From NCBI RefSeq assembly GCF_016894445.1, contig NZ_CP056775.1, forward strand, positions 2,854,001 through 2,918,000: a DNA stretch of 64,000 bases, given 5' to 3'. This document shows positions 38,915-49,300 of the stretch, piece after piece. The position numbers and the translations under genes are program-made. How positions within the stretch are numbered: position 1 is the stretch's first letter; the number at the start of each line of letters is the position of its first letter. The notes under the pieces were generated by a model that saw nothing but the letters and a program-made list of their open reading frames with translations, was not told where the DNA came from and did no database searches. The stretch is from Dyadobacter sandarakinus (GTDB taxonomy: Bacteria > Bacteroidota > Bacteroidia > Cytophagales > Spirosomataceae).

Positions 38915-39263
38915 AATTGCTATAAGGCAGTTCTGGCCAGATGCCTTAATGCTCCGGCGGAATCAAAGCAGGCTTGGTGAGCCGTCTTCATATTGGTTCT
39001 TACTTGAACCTGGATCCAGAGATTTGATCAGGGTATTTCCTGGCCGGGACCGAGCAACATTCTATCTCTCGTGCTTTCAGTGTACTGACAAGGATATGTT
39101 GGCCAAATTTATATTTGATCTTGAAAGGTTTGGCAGTGATATGCTTATGCTGCCTTACAGCACGCAAAATCTTGAAGTCTTACTTACAGGTGACAATTAT
39201 CTGATCCGCAATGTTGGTACCGTGGCCAGATACGAGACGCTGCTTTTAGCGAATGGCAATTAA
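38889..39263 (+). CDS. Hypothetical protein (124 aa)
   Basis: Not recognised. The ATG at 38889 (MNEVISRLEIAIRQFWPDAL) is preferred; a TTG nine codons upstream is also in frame. The protein is soluble with alternating hydrophobic strands and helices (RDLIRVFPGRDRATFYLSCF, FIFDLERFGSDMLMLPYST). It overlaps the preceding 43-aa frame by 26 bp. It lies directly before a broken recombinase, so it is probably accessory cargo. Confidence 0.5.
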   Translation: MNEVISRLEIAIRQFWPDALMLRRNQSRLGEPSSYWFLLEPGSRDLIRVFPGRDRATFYLSCFQCTDKDMLAKFIFDLERFGSDMLMLPYSTQNLEVLLTGDNYLIRNVGTVARYETLLLANGN

Positions 39264-39399
39264 CTCATGACTTATGCAGCCAATGGTTTCCACTAATGAA
39301 AAAAGTGTGCAGGGTGGGTGACCTAAAAAGCGAAAACCATAAATATCTATTTAGCATAGCAAAAGTTATACGAGTCGCGTCTTTGAATTGCTATATATG

Positions 39400-39766
39400 C
39401 TGGGTCGATCACTGAAAGACCTGATTGACTGGGTGGCCTACCTGAAAAAATCAAGGTGTAGCGCAGCGTAGCCTGCACGAATCTATTGATACATCCACTT
39501 CGACGGCCAAATTGGTGTTTCACCTCTTTGGAGCTCTTGCTGAATTTGAACGCAACCTGATCCAGGAGCGAACCATGATCGGATTGTCAGCTGCCCGTTC
39601 CCGGGGCCGATTGGGAGGGCGCCCCCAAACACTTAATGCAGATAAACAGCAGCTGGCCATTCAGCTTTATGAAGCTAAAAAGACATCTGTCAAAAAAATA
39701 TGTGAAATGCTTGAGATCAGTAAGCCTACCCTTTACGCATACATAAGGGCAAACCCAAAACAGTAG
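39400..39766 (+). pseudogene. Serine recombinase (resolvase/invertase) remnant
   Basis: LGRSLKDLIDWVAYLK starts mid-domain (the usual VWKLDR before it is missing). The frame breaks at an A6 run (39445-39450), then NQGVAQRSLHESIDTSTSTA, VFHLFGALAEFERNLIQERT and RGRLGGRP lead to a C-terminal helix-turn-helix (SVKKICEMLEISKPTLYAYI). These are the E-helix and DNA-binding parts of Tn3/Hin-type resolvases. The catalytic N-terminal Ser region is absent, so this is a dead mobile-element scar even if the indel is an error. Confidence 0.75.
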
Positions 39767-39811
39767 TTTACGATCAATGCGTAGTTGATATGGTTGCCTA
39801 TTGTTTTATGT

Positions 39812-40357
39812 TTAGGATTGCCAATTTTCAATGCAATCACCTATTTTTTTTATTCTGGCTGACCAAATGTTATAATTTATATAAGCCTGAGTGGCGACGA
39901 GCAAGACCAAACCAACAAGCATCCAGCTTTTCGTAGTATTGAGCTCAATGGAGGAAACAAAGAAGATTAACAGACAAATCAATGAGACCGTCCGTGTAAG
40001 CAAAGATACCATAGCGTATCCTTTAAGCTTTTTGTGATATCTGCTCATTGACTGTAAAATATTTTTTCCGGATATGATGTTTTTTGCGGCCAGGTAGCCT
40101 GTCAAGCTATGGATGATGACCATGAGAAAAGATCCGACAAGTAACAAATTGGCGTATAATGGTTTTTTGTCCCCATCAAACATCGTATAGTAAACAGCCA
40201 GAAATAAGACGTAAGACACCATTTCTATCGCAAGCCGCAGTCTGATAGCATTTAACTGACTATTTCCTTTTCCGTTTTTTAGCATTGACTGTTCTTTCAT
40301 GCCGGTATTGTCTGGCTGAAGGTTTTTCCAATCGTTTTTAAGTTCATCTATATTCAT
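39812..40357 (-). CDS. Membrane protein paired with ECF sigma factor (putative anti-sigma)
   Basis: 181 residues: a cytoplasmic start (MNIDELKNDWKNLQP), four hydrophobic segments (VSYVLFLAVYYTMF; LLLVGSFLMVIIHSLTGYLA; TVSLICLLIFFVSS; WMLVGLVLLVATQAYI) and a positive C-terminus. It overlaps the sigma-factor stop by 4 nt and so is coupled to it, the usual position of an anti-sigma factor. No ZAS zinc motif is seen, so sigma control is inferred from context. Confidence 0.72.
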   Translation of the reverse strand: MNIDELKNDWKNLQPDNTGMKEQSMLKNGKGNSQLNAIRLRLAIEMVSYVLFLAVYYTMFDGDKKPLYANLLLVGSFLMVIIHSLTGYLAAKNIISGKNILQSMSRYHKKLKGYAMVSLLTRTVSLICLLIFFVSSIELNTTKSWMLVGLVLLVATQAYINYNIWSARIKKIGDCIENWQS

Positions 40358-40833
40358 TTTGCTGGATTTAAGATTTTTTTTAACCTGGATCTTATTCTTC
40401 CCATCTTTACGGCAATAAGATTTTCGCTCAGTCCTGTAATTTCTGCCATCTCGCGGTAGTCGACGTCTTCAAAATACAATGCTAGTAAAGCCCTGTCTGC
40501 TTCATTTAGCTTTTTTAGTATCATAAACAGCTGCTCTTCTCTTTCCCGGTTTTCACAATCAATGTTGCTGTCTTCTTTATCCGGTAACCGCTCGGTAAAT
40601 GATAAAATTATACGCTTCTTTCGATAGCATGCCATTGCGGTGTTAAGGGCGATCCTGTATATCCAAGTACTTTGCTTGGACTTTCCCTCGAATTTTGGGA
40701 AAGACTGCCACAACTGTAAAACTATCTCTTGAAAAAGATCCTCTCGATCCTCAGGGCTGTCCCGGTAAAGTCGTGACACCTTGTGAATGGTGGCTTTATG
40801 CATGGCGATCATCTCCAAAAACTGTTTTTCCAT
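40354..40833 (-). CDS. ECF RNA polymerase sigma factor
   Basis: 159 residues from the ATG at 40833 (MEKQFLEMIAMHKATIHKVS). A TTG at 40851 is less likely because it would lie inside the preceding gene. Region 2: DREDLFQEIVLQLWQSFPKFEG and STWIYRIALNTAMACYRK. Region 4: LNEADRALLALYFEDVDYREMAEITGLSENLIAVKMGRIRSRLKK, with its helix-turn-helix. It directs RNA polymerase to a small regulon, probably including the serine hydrolase beside it. Middle gene of a three-gene operon. Confidence 0.92.
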   Translation of the reverse strand: MEKQFLEMIAMHKATIHKVSRLYRDSPEDREDLFQEIVLQLWQSFPKFEGKSKQSTWIYRIALNTAMACYRKKRIILSFTERLPDKEDSNIDCENREREEQLFMILKKLNEADRALLALYFEDVDYREMAEITGLSENLIAVKMGRIRSRLKKILNPAK

Positions 40834-40834
40834 G

Positions 40835-42226
40835 CTATTTGTTTTTGACAAAATGAATTGATTGTCCCTTTAGGTTGGCTTTGAAACCTTTAATGGTGTC
40901 ATCTGAATCTTTTTCAAATTCAATCTGCACTGATACCTTTTTGCCAAAAAACACAGAGCTATCCGAAGGATACAATTCAAAGAATGGATTTTGGCCCATT
41001 TTCGCATAGAGCTGTGCTCCTTTTAAAAAAATCGCTAGTTGGTGGCCATTGTCCGCAGTGTATGTTCCTTGGAATTTATCAAGCTGCGATTCTTCCATTA
41101 TTATAGAGGTACGTAAAACCGGCATATCAAACCTGTCTCCGAAAACGATGCTTTCAATATTAGACTGCATTTCCCCGACAGGCAAAGTGGAAACATTACT
41201 TAGGATAACCACAGAAATCTTTGCATTTCGATAGTATCCCGAAATAGCAGAACATCCAAAAGTACCCCCACCGGTAAAATTAAAATCTCTTTCTCGGTTT
41301 GAAGTTCTCCTAAGAAACCAGCCATAACCATAAGATTCGCTACGTCCATTAACCGGTTGTGAATTTTGAATTGCGAATAGCTGGTCTGTGACCATTTTGT
41401 TGAAGTGGCCACCATTTATGGCATTGTTCCATTTTAATAGATCGCTCACAGTTGAATACAGGTTGCCTGATCCCTTCATTAAAGCGTAGTCTCGATGTGG
41501 TGTCGCGATAAGTCGATCTGCTAATTGATGATAAGGGGAAACCATTCCACTGATAACGTCTGCTGCATTGCTTACTCCTGTGTGATCCATACGCAATGGA
41601 TGTGTAATTTTCTCCCTTAGGATGGCACCATAGCTTTTATGGTAAATGATTTCCAGAATACTTGCCAGAATAAAGTATCCAGGACTGGAATATTGCGTCT
41701 TTGTCCCTGGAACAGACAATAGTTTTAGTTTGAAAATCTCGTCCGTGGCCTGCCGGTCCGAGAGTGGAAGAAACGAAACTTCCTGCCAGTAATTTGCTAT
41801 CCCTTCGTTGTGCGGAAGGCCGGAGGTGTGGGTAAGCAATTGCCTGATAGTTATATTACTCCAATCTGATTGACCGAGTTGGGGGTAATATTTATTGAGT
41901 TGATCGCCAAGTGCTAACTTGTTCTCTTCGGCGGCCAAAACAACCAACATAGCAGTAAACTGTTTGGTGATTGATGCTATTCGAAAAACAGGATCTGCGG
42001 AAAAATTTACGTCAAGTTCAAATGATGCTTTTCCTACGGACCGTCGATAGATTACACTATCATTGCCGGCAATCATGACTGTACCGTTAAAGCCGATTAA
42101 TTGCTGCTGTACGCTCAAATAACGGTCAATCAAGTCTGTCCGTTCTTTTTGAATCTGGGCTATGGACCTGGTGGGAAAGCCTGGCAAACAAATAAAAACG
42201 AGTATAAATATTTGTAGTCTGTTCAT
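40835..42226 (-). CDS. Serine hydrolase of the beta-lactamase class C / penicillin-binding protein family
   Basis: 463 residues from the ATG at 42226 (MNRLQIFILVFICLPGFP, a signal peptide ending RSIAQ). FRIASITKQFTAM is the SxxK catalytic motif with the nucleophile Ser and Lys. TQYSSPGYFILASILE holds the Tyr of the second motif (YSS in place of YxN). The C-terminal ~100 residues form a separate beta-rich domain. It is probably periplasmic, cleaving D-amino-acid peptides or esters. The stop is 1 bp before the sigma-factor start, so it heads the operon with the sigma factor and the membrane protein. Confidence 0.87.
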   Translation of the reverse strand: MNRLQIFILVFICLPGFPTRSIAQIQKERTDLIDRYLSVQQQLIGFNGTVMIAGNDSVIYRRSVGKASFELDVNFSADPVFRIASITKQFTAMLVVLAAEENKLALGDQLNKYYPQLGQSDWSNITIRQLLTHTSGLPHNEGIANYWQEVSFLPLSDRQATDEIFKLKLLSVPGTKTQYSSPGYFILASILEIIYHKSYGAILREKITHPLRMDHTGVSNAADVISGMVSPYHQLADRLIATPHRDYALMKGSGNLYSTVSDLLKWNNAINGGHFNKMVTDQLFAIQNSQPVNGRSESYGYGWFLRRTSNRERDFNFTGGGTFGCSAISGYYRNAKISVVILSNVSTLPVGEMQSNIESIVFGDRFDMPVLRTSIIMEESQLDKFQGTYTADNGHQLAIFLKGAQLYAKMGQNPFFELYPSDSSVFFGKKVSVQIEFEKDSDDTIKGFKANLKGQSIHFVKNK

Positions 42227-42851
42227 CTTTTTCTTTTTAATCAGCACCATTAGTAGCGATTTATTGAAAAAGATGACAGGTAGTAAAGAAATATTTAATT
42301 ACTGAATACAAATATTACTGGACCTGTACGATCTGATGAAACTTAACAATCAAATTCCAGATTTAAATTAAGTTGATGGGAAATTTCGTACAAATGTTGG
42401 CAGCTCCCCATAAGACTTACCACCTACTCGTCATGACTAGTATCAAAAAGTTCGTCTCACAAATGTGAAATCAAAATGTTGACTGAACCTATTTTTTGAG
42501 CCAGGTTTCCTAAATCAAAGCATGCAGAGTTTTGAACTTTGAGATAGCTCAGGAAGGTATGAGTTTTGGCAACGGTAAACTCATACTACCCATTCCCTAT
42601 CTTGAATGTAAGTCTCCTGAAATGACAGGCAATGGATGATAAGGGTTTAGGAACTTGGTTTAACTGAAGTCTTCTTGCAGGTCTTATCGCTAATCACGTC
42701 ACTTACCAGCACTGAAAGCACAGGTTTCTCTTCCGGTGAGCACTTGACTTTCCAGCAAAATGCTCACCGAATTGCTCACCAATTCGCACAACTTTTTAAC
42801 ATGGAGCGTCAAAAACAATATTGACAGTTAAGTAGTTAAATGCCTTAAAAC

Positions 42852-42884
42852 AGTTATAGCGGAGGAAACGCCTCCGCTATAACT
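42852..42884. terminator. 14-bp bidirectional terminator-like hairpin
   Basis: 14 bp perfect (42852-42865 with 42871-42884, loop AAACG). On the minus strand it is followed by GTTTTAAG. No complete gene ends here, so it is likely the terminator of a deleted gene. Confidence 0.55.
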
Positions 42885-42913
42885 AATTGAATTCTAATCA
42901 CTTATGCCCCCAG

Positions 42914-42934
42914 CAGAGAGAGAGGGATTCGAAC
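42914..42934 (-). other. tRNA 3'-end-like fragment (possible attachment-site scar)
   Basis: On the minus strand GTTCGAATCCCTCTCTCTCTG matches a tRNA T-loop, T-stem 3' side and acceptor 3' strand, most like tRNA-Ser. No D-arm or anticodon arm lies upstream, so it is not a working tRNA. Such pieces are left by integrases that insert into tRNA 3' ends. Confidence 0.5.
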
Positions 42935-44267
42935 GATTGACTTAATGTTCTGAGAATCAGACTAATATTTGTTTTCAAGAGTCCCTTCCATGATGAACGA
43001 AGCGTCCAAAATTCCGATAAATGCTATTCTTCTAACTAACTGATTATCAATAGCAAACAATTCTCTATGTTTGTAAAGTTAATGACTTGATTTTTGACTT
43101 CAAAAAGCCTTGCGTGATTCGTGGAAACTTTTTATTCTATTTGTAAATTATTCATAATCTCATACATCTATTGAATCGGTTTAAGGATGTTCCATTCGCA
43201 GAAGTTTGCCAAAGATAATGTTCGCAGATTCCATGGCCAAAGTAATATCTACTACTTTTTCATCGATTTCATACCCACTTGGTAATACAAGAGGTAAATT
43301 AATTAATGAGCTCTTGGTACCTATAAAAGATCCATCAAATATAGAAACTTGATCAAACAACGATAATCAACAAAATTAAGTTATGCACGGTGAATTGTAC
43401 TGATACAAGACAGTGATTAGGTTAGTGCTTACGGATAGTAACGTTACACCACGCCCTAAGAAAGATTGTTAGTGTCAGAATACTTACAAAAGTTGGACTT
43501 TGGTAAAACTTGACCGTATTGTGAATTTACAGATTTTAGTATAGGATCTTGCCATCGTAATCTAAGCACTGCGCGTCGTTCATAAAAGCGATTAGACGAG
43601 GCTGTTGTAAAAGGATATTGTGCTCATTAAGGAAATGTGGTGGTAAACTGGGAAACTTTCGAGCTGGTAGATATCCTTCACAGATCAAAACTAGATTGCT
43701 GGCTAGGAATCAAAAATCTACTGGATTGCAAAATCTTCCTACTCAATGATCAAACTTTATCCCGCTGTAAATTACGACGATACCAGGTCCACGAGAGTTT
43801 ACCGGTGACGGGATAATTAACTTATTTCCATGTATCCGAATGATTGAGTGTGCCGACAATGGCAAGATGGTGAAGCTGGCCCCAGTATTAAAAGCATTCG
43901 CCGGGAGTATGAAAAGGCAGCAAGATGTTTGTGGCATTGCGTGACTGATAGTAACCAATAATTGCGCAGCATAAGCAGCACTTTCACGATTTACCGATTC
44001 AACGCAACCGGTAAATAACTTTTCGTGATATATTGGATTACTGACAGCAGTATCAATCTATTTTTCTCTAAATTAACAATTCAAAATAAGGAGCCGCAGC
44101 CGCTAAATATTGACACGCACACTTATGCATCTTTCCAAAAAACCTAATCTAATAGGAAGTTTATCCTTCATCATAAGCTAAGTAAAGTTCTCCATCTGAC
44201 ACACTAACATTTTCAAGAGATTACCATTGGTAGGATCAGAATCTATGGAACTTTAAACAGCATAAAT

Positions 44268-45521
44268 ATGCTCGGCTCTGAAACTTTGGACGTCGCGATA
44301 GGAATCATTTTTGTTTTCCTAATCGTTAGTGTGATATGTTCGGCAATTCGCGAAGGCCTAGAAGGTTGGTTTAAGACACGTGCGGCTTACCTTGAATATG
44401 GTATCAGGGAGTTATTGCATGATCCCGATGCGACGGGTCTTGCGAAGCACTTTTTTGAACACCCGCTGATATATAGTTTGTTTGCAAAAAGCTATGCGCC
44501 GCAGGACAAAGGCGAAAAGCCGGGTTTGCTGGCCAGCGGCCGGAATCTTCCTTCTTACATTCCTTCTAAAAATTTTGCAAGGGCATTAATGGATATGGCC
44601 GCGAGGGGGCCAGAGACAAGCGTAGTAAGCAGTGATCCTAACTCGCCAATACTGTCGCCGCAGAACATCCGGATGAATATCCTCAATCTTGGTAATCCTG
44701 GTGTTCAGAGGATATTGCTGATCGCGCTGGATTCTGCGGGCGGCGATTTGAATGTGATGCAGACGAACATAGAAGAATGGTATAACAGTGGTATGGACCG
44801 AGTTTCAGGATGGTATAAACGATCTACAGGTTGGGTTCTTTTCTGGATAGGGCTTTTCGTCTCAGTTTCTTTAAATGTCAATATTATTACCGTTGCCAAT
44901 CATCTTTACCGCGACAAGCCAACACGGCAGGCACTTATAGCGCGGGTGGAAGAAGCAGCTAAAGACCAAACGTATATCAATAAAGGTTATCGGCAAGCTA
45001 TGAGTGAACTCAATTCACTTTCACTGCCACTTGGGTGGGATCGTGTTGATATCGGTTTTCCTGGTACCGTTCGTAAAAGCTACATTAAAACAGGCGGGAT
45101 ATGGACAAAAGTCGGTGTTAAACGGGGCTGGTGGGACTACGTTGTGCTACCGCTACTGGGCTGGCTCTTAACGGCATTAGCAGTTACAATGGGAGCTCCC
45201 TTTTGGTTCGACCTTCTTAACAAATTCATGGTGATCAGGTCGACTGTAAAACCTCATGAGAAGAGTCTGGAAGAGGATTCCGAAGATCGTCAGTTATCCG
45301 GCAACGAACGATATCGATCCGAGCCGAAACCGGGTTCAAATCAGGGCACCGGATTAGGTTTTCCAAGATATCCTGATCGCCAGCAAATGATTTCCGTACC
45401 TACTCCTCCAGATGATGAGAGTACAATTGATTCGTGCGATGGGCACAACCATGCGTTAACAGTAGCAGAAGTCACAGAGGATTATGATTTACCACAATCA
45501 CAAGGAGGTGTAGCAAAATGA
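44268..45521 (+). CDS. Multi-pass membrane protein (417 aa), operon with amidase and sensor NTPase
   Basis: Hydrophobic segments: DVAIGIIFVFLIVSVICSA near the N-terminus, STGWVLFWIGLFVSVSLNVN in the middle, and VVLPLLGWLLTALAVTMGAP near residue 305, followed by FWFDLLNKFMVIRSTVKP. The C-terminal ~80 residues are polar and disordered (SGNERYRSEPKPGSNQG). I have seen the GAPFWFDLLNKFMxxR type of ending in uncharacterised bacterial membrane proteins, but no function is known to me. Its stop overlaps the amidase start by 4 nt (ATGA). The three genes 44268-50401 therefore form one operon, probably around the inner membrane and cell wall. Confidence 0.75.
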   Translation: MLGSETLDVAIGIIFVFLIVSVICSAIREGLEGWFKTRAAYLEYGIRELLHDPDATGLAKHFFEHPLIYSLFAKSYAPQDKGEKPGLLASGRNLPSYIPSKNFARALMDMAARGPETSVVSSDPNSPILSPQNIRMNILNLGNPGVQRILLIALDSAGGDLNVMQTNIEEWYNSGMDRVSGWYKRSTGWVLFWIGLFVSVSLNVNIITVANHLYRDKPTRQALIARVEEAAKDQTYINKGYRQAMSELNSLSLPLGWDRVDIGFPGTVRKSYIKTGGIWTKVGVKRGWWDYVVLPLLGWLLTALAVTMGAPFWFDLLNKFMVIRSTVKPHEKSLEEDSEDRQLSGNERYRSEPKPGSNQGTGLGFPRYPDRQQMISVPTPPDDESTIDSCDGHNHALTVAEVTEDYDLPQSQGGVAK

Positions 45522-46315
45522 GCCATTCACTGATCTGGTTACCCGATGTGCTTGCCGCAGCGGACCTTAAAATAGCTTTGGTAGATGGGTGGGAAACCCG
45601 TGGTAGTCGTGATGTGGGGAATATCTTCGGTGTGATCTGTCACAATACGGTGGGGCCGAAAACAGGCAACATGCCAAGCCTCAACGTGCTTGTCAATGGT
45701 CGGGTTGGCGGAACGCACCCGCTACCAGGACCGCTATCACAATTAGGCTTGGGTCGTGATGGAACTTATTATATCATCTCCGCCGGTAGATGCAATCATG
45801 CGGGAAGAGGTATCTGGCAGAATTTTTCCAATGGCAATTCTAATTTCATTGGTATAGAAGCTGAAAACACCGGCGGTGCCGATGACTTCCCTTGGCCAGC
45901 AGTGCAATTGGACGCATATCACAGAGGAGTAGCAGCGATATTAAAGCATGTTGGAAAAGGTGCCGAATTCTGTGCAGGGCATAAAGAATACGCCTTACCA
46001 AAAGGACGAAAACCTGATCCAAGCCTGGATATGGACATCTTTCGGTCGCACGTGGCTGCAATTCTGAGTGGTAGAGCACCTGCACCCGTACTCATACCAG
46101 CAGCAAATACAACCGGTAAGCGGACCATCAGAAGAGGAGGTGACTACCCTGAAAATTTAATTATCGAACTGCAAACGAAACTTGATATAACAGTCGACGG
46201 TGATTTTGGACCAAAAACGGAGGCAGCCGCGCGCGCATTTCAATTAAAAAACGGGTTAGTTCCTGATGGCATTGTCGGCCCGAAAACGTGGGCATTACTC
46301 GATTCACAGCCCTAA
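45518..46315 (+). CDS. N-acetylmuramoyl-L-alanine amidase with peptidoglycan-binding domain
   Basis: 265 residues. The N-terminal amidase_2 (PGRP-like) domain shows the zinc and catalytic residues: IFGVICHNTVGPKTG (first His), CNHAGRGIWQN, NFIGIEAENTGG (Glu) and FCAGHKEYALPKGRKPDPS (second His plus Lys/Asp). The C-terminal ~60 residues are a PG_binding_1 domain (ENLIIELQTKLDITVDGDFG, GIVGPKTWALL). No signal peptide is visible, unusual for a wall hydrolase, so export by another route or action in a phage-tail-like or lysis context is possible. Between the membrane protein (4-nt overlap) and the large sensor gene (9 bp). Confidence 0.9.
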   Translation: MSHSLIWLPDVLAAADLKIALVDGWETRGSRDVGNIFGVICHNTVGPKTGNMPSLNVLVNGRVGGTHPLPGPLSQLGLGRDGTYYIISAGRCNHAGRGIWQNFSNGNSNFIGIEAENTGGADDFPWPAVQLDAYHRGVAAILKHVGKGAEFCAGHKEYALPKGRKPDPSLDMDIFRSHVAAILSGRAPAPVLIPAANTTGKRTIRRGGDYPENLIIELQTKLDITVDGDFGPKTEAAARAFQLKNGLVPDGIVGPKTWALLDSQP

Positions 46316-46324
46316 GCACCGCTG

Positions 46325-49300
46325 ATGAGCAAACTATTCTCTTTTAGCCGGACTCAAGTAATTATCATAATCACCGTGTCAGTCATGCTGATCTTGGGCG
46401 CAGCGTACATCTTTATATATATCCCAAACCACAAAAGAAGAGTTGAAGAGCTGAGGTTCAGGTGCTTACAAAATGTACAGGCCAATATTAAGGCTAAAAG
46501 GGACAATTCGGTTGCACTGCTGAAAAACCTGCTGGTGACCCATATGCTGAACAGAGAAAATTACGACAGGCGTACTCTTCGGAACTACATCTCCGAATAC
46601 TCCATGGACAATTTCACCTTGATGCAGCCCAGTCCTGCCAAAGGTGTGCCGGGAATTGATACAGAAATCAAAAATATTCCAGACCATACCCTTGAAGCGA
46701 TTGACGCAAAGTACGCCGACAATGTAATGATTACACTGATTCATGACCAGCTCAATATTTTCCTTACCAAAGGTGAATACAGCATTGGAATGAAATACAC
46801 CTTGAATCAATTTTTTGGCACGTTGCTGCCTCTTGATACTTATGACCAATACTTGGTGTTGCTCGACACTTCGATCATTTACCAGACGTTTGAGACTGGT
46901 ATCACTAAAATCCAGGCGGACTCTTTGCCTACTAGACAAGGTGCTTTTTCTAGAGATCAGGTAAAAGATGTAGTCATCGGGGGTACACAATACAAGCTGT
47001 TTGCGCAACAGTTGAACCTCGACAAAGCATCGGTGCTCACTGTAATTGGCTTGCTGAAAAAACAGACTTATCAGGAAGAAAAGAATGAGCTACCGGGTAA
47101 TGTGGTTATTTTTCTGATGATCATTTCAATAACCACAATCCTGATTCTGCCCTGGATCAAATTGTATCAGATAGGCGGACAGGACCGGCTTACCGCTGCG
47201 GACGGAATGCTGACGTTCCCAATCGCCATGCTATTTATATCAATTCTCTTCTTCACCTCATTCAAATACAATTTCGGTTTCGGGCGTGCCAGGCCTAATT
47301 CTGAGGATAGTAAGAAAAAGCTGGCAGCCGAACTGGAAAGTGCATTTATGAGGGATGTAAAACAAGCCTATAATGACCTGACACTACTGGATAAACGATT
47401 TCGCGAATGCAGCAGAAAAGAATCGCTTACCGGCGAAAACGTAATTCCAGGCCTGGGGATGATCAAAAAAATATTCAACGAAAGGAATATCGACAGGGTA
47501 TTCTGGCTGGACGGTTCAGGTCATGAATTAGCCAGTTGGACATCATTTGCCCAAAATGCCCCAGCAGGTATTTTCTCAAATCGAGAATATTTTAAGAATA
47601 TCAAAGTTGGCAAACCTTTCTTCCTGAAAAAAGGCGAAAAATCCTCCATGTATCTTGAACCTGTAATTTCCTGGGTTTCAGGAAAATTCGTTTCGGCTAT
47701 TTCAAAACCGTCCGGCGAAGATACGATTGCAGCAATGTCTTTCAATCTAAAAACTTCAGATCAGTCCATTCTTCCTTCGGGGCTTTCGTATTGCATCATT
47801 GACGAAAAAGGCAAAGTGCTCTATCATTCCAATTCTTCAAGAAACCTGAACGAAGATCTGTTCTCTGAATTGACGGAGCCAGAAACGCTGAGATCTTCGG
47901 TACTGGCAAGAAGCAATGTGTTTTTCAAGTCCAGCTACCGCGGTAAAAGATATGACATTTATGCAAAATCATTCGATAACCTCCCATTTTATGTCGTTGT
48001 TTTCGAGGATACACAAATGAAGGTCAACAGGGATATGAACGTTTCCTACTTCTGCTTTTTCATGCTGCTGGTTTTATTCTTGATCATTATTGTAGAGTTG
48101 CTGTTGGTTTTCTTGCTTTCTTATCAGAGTTCTTATTTCAAGAAACATTACTTCGATATTTCATGGATCGGCCCGGACGTACGGTTTCATAACCAATATG
48201 TTCTTTCAATTGGTTGGAATATCTTGAATATTCTGCTATTGTGGGTGATTTATAATTATGTTCATTTTCTAGAATTTCTGGCAATCCAGTTAGTATCGGT
48301 TACAACCATTGTTCTTTTTTTGAATTATCAATATCAGTTCTTCTACAAGAACAAGCAGGCAGATACTGCGAAATTCAAAACCTGGGTTTCGTGGGCTTTG
48401 ATCGGCATGATCCTTTTTATCACATTAATTGCCCTGTTTTTCTTACCCAAGTGTCCGGTTTCCCTACTTATATACGAGCTCTGTCTTATTATGCTTATCG
48501 GCATTATAAGGGTATCCAGGTACAAGTGGGAGTGGATCCTGGATAAGAGATGGAGGTTCCAACCAGTCAGGGATTTAAGTCACAGTTTTTCCGTCATGGT
48601 ATTTTCCGCCCTGATTATTACCAGCGGAATTCCGGTTGCTGTGCTTTTTATAGTTTCGAACACCCAGGAGCTTAAAATGTTGGCCAGATATCGGCATAAG
48701 CAATTTGCAGATGAGCTCATCAGACAGTACCCGACCCTAGGCTATATGGATGTGCAACCTGCGGCAAAATCCAGTAAAATCAAGATTCCAAATGCGTTTT
48801 CTGACGGTAATTGGATTAAAGATGTTGCCATTGTCAACACGTTGAATTTCGAGACATCCCGCGACACGGAATTTGTTGAGAAGGCTCGTTTAGACACTAT
48901 GTATTATCAGCTCATACCATACCATGCCGATGTAACGCCTAATTTAAGCGAGTTTAACCATTCAAGTTCAACGGGCTATTCCTACTATTATGATGATGGA
49001 TTAAACATTACCTATTTGCGCTTACAATCCGGAAATTATCTACGCATAACGTCGACCCGCTTGCAATATGAGAACTCACTGGATATTGCAAATAACAAGA
49101 AAAACGCGCTTTTGTACTTGTCGGTGTTTGCATTAACTCTCTTCGCTTGTTGGGCCATTCTGCATCAGATTCTAAGAAAATTATTTGCAATGGACTTTCC
49201 TGCACAGGATTACTGGAACAAGGTTGATGACCTTATCCTAAGCAAACCGGATCTCAATTCACTGCTTTTTATATTAGGCGCACCTGGTTCGGGGAAAATG

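Larger units (their letters stand above)
42251..44267. other. 2-kb gene-poor region with integration debris
   Basis: No intact gene. It holds an inverted repeat (42734-42742 with 42761-42769, plus a further TTGCTCACC at 42772), a strong hairpin (42852-42884), a tRNA 3'-end-like piece (42914-42934) and, on the minus strand at about 43180-43345, a 50-codon open tail (LINLPLVLPSGYEIDEKVVD ... LLRMEHP, stop) of a lost gene. The rest, including the ~300 bp upstream of 44268, shows nothing I can name. Confidence 0.6.
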
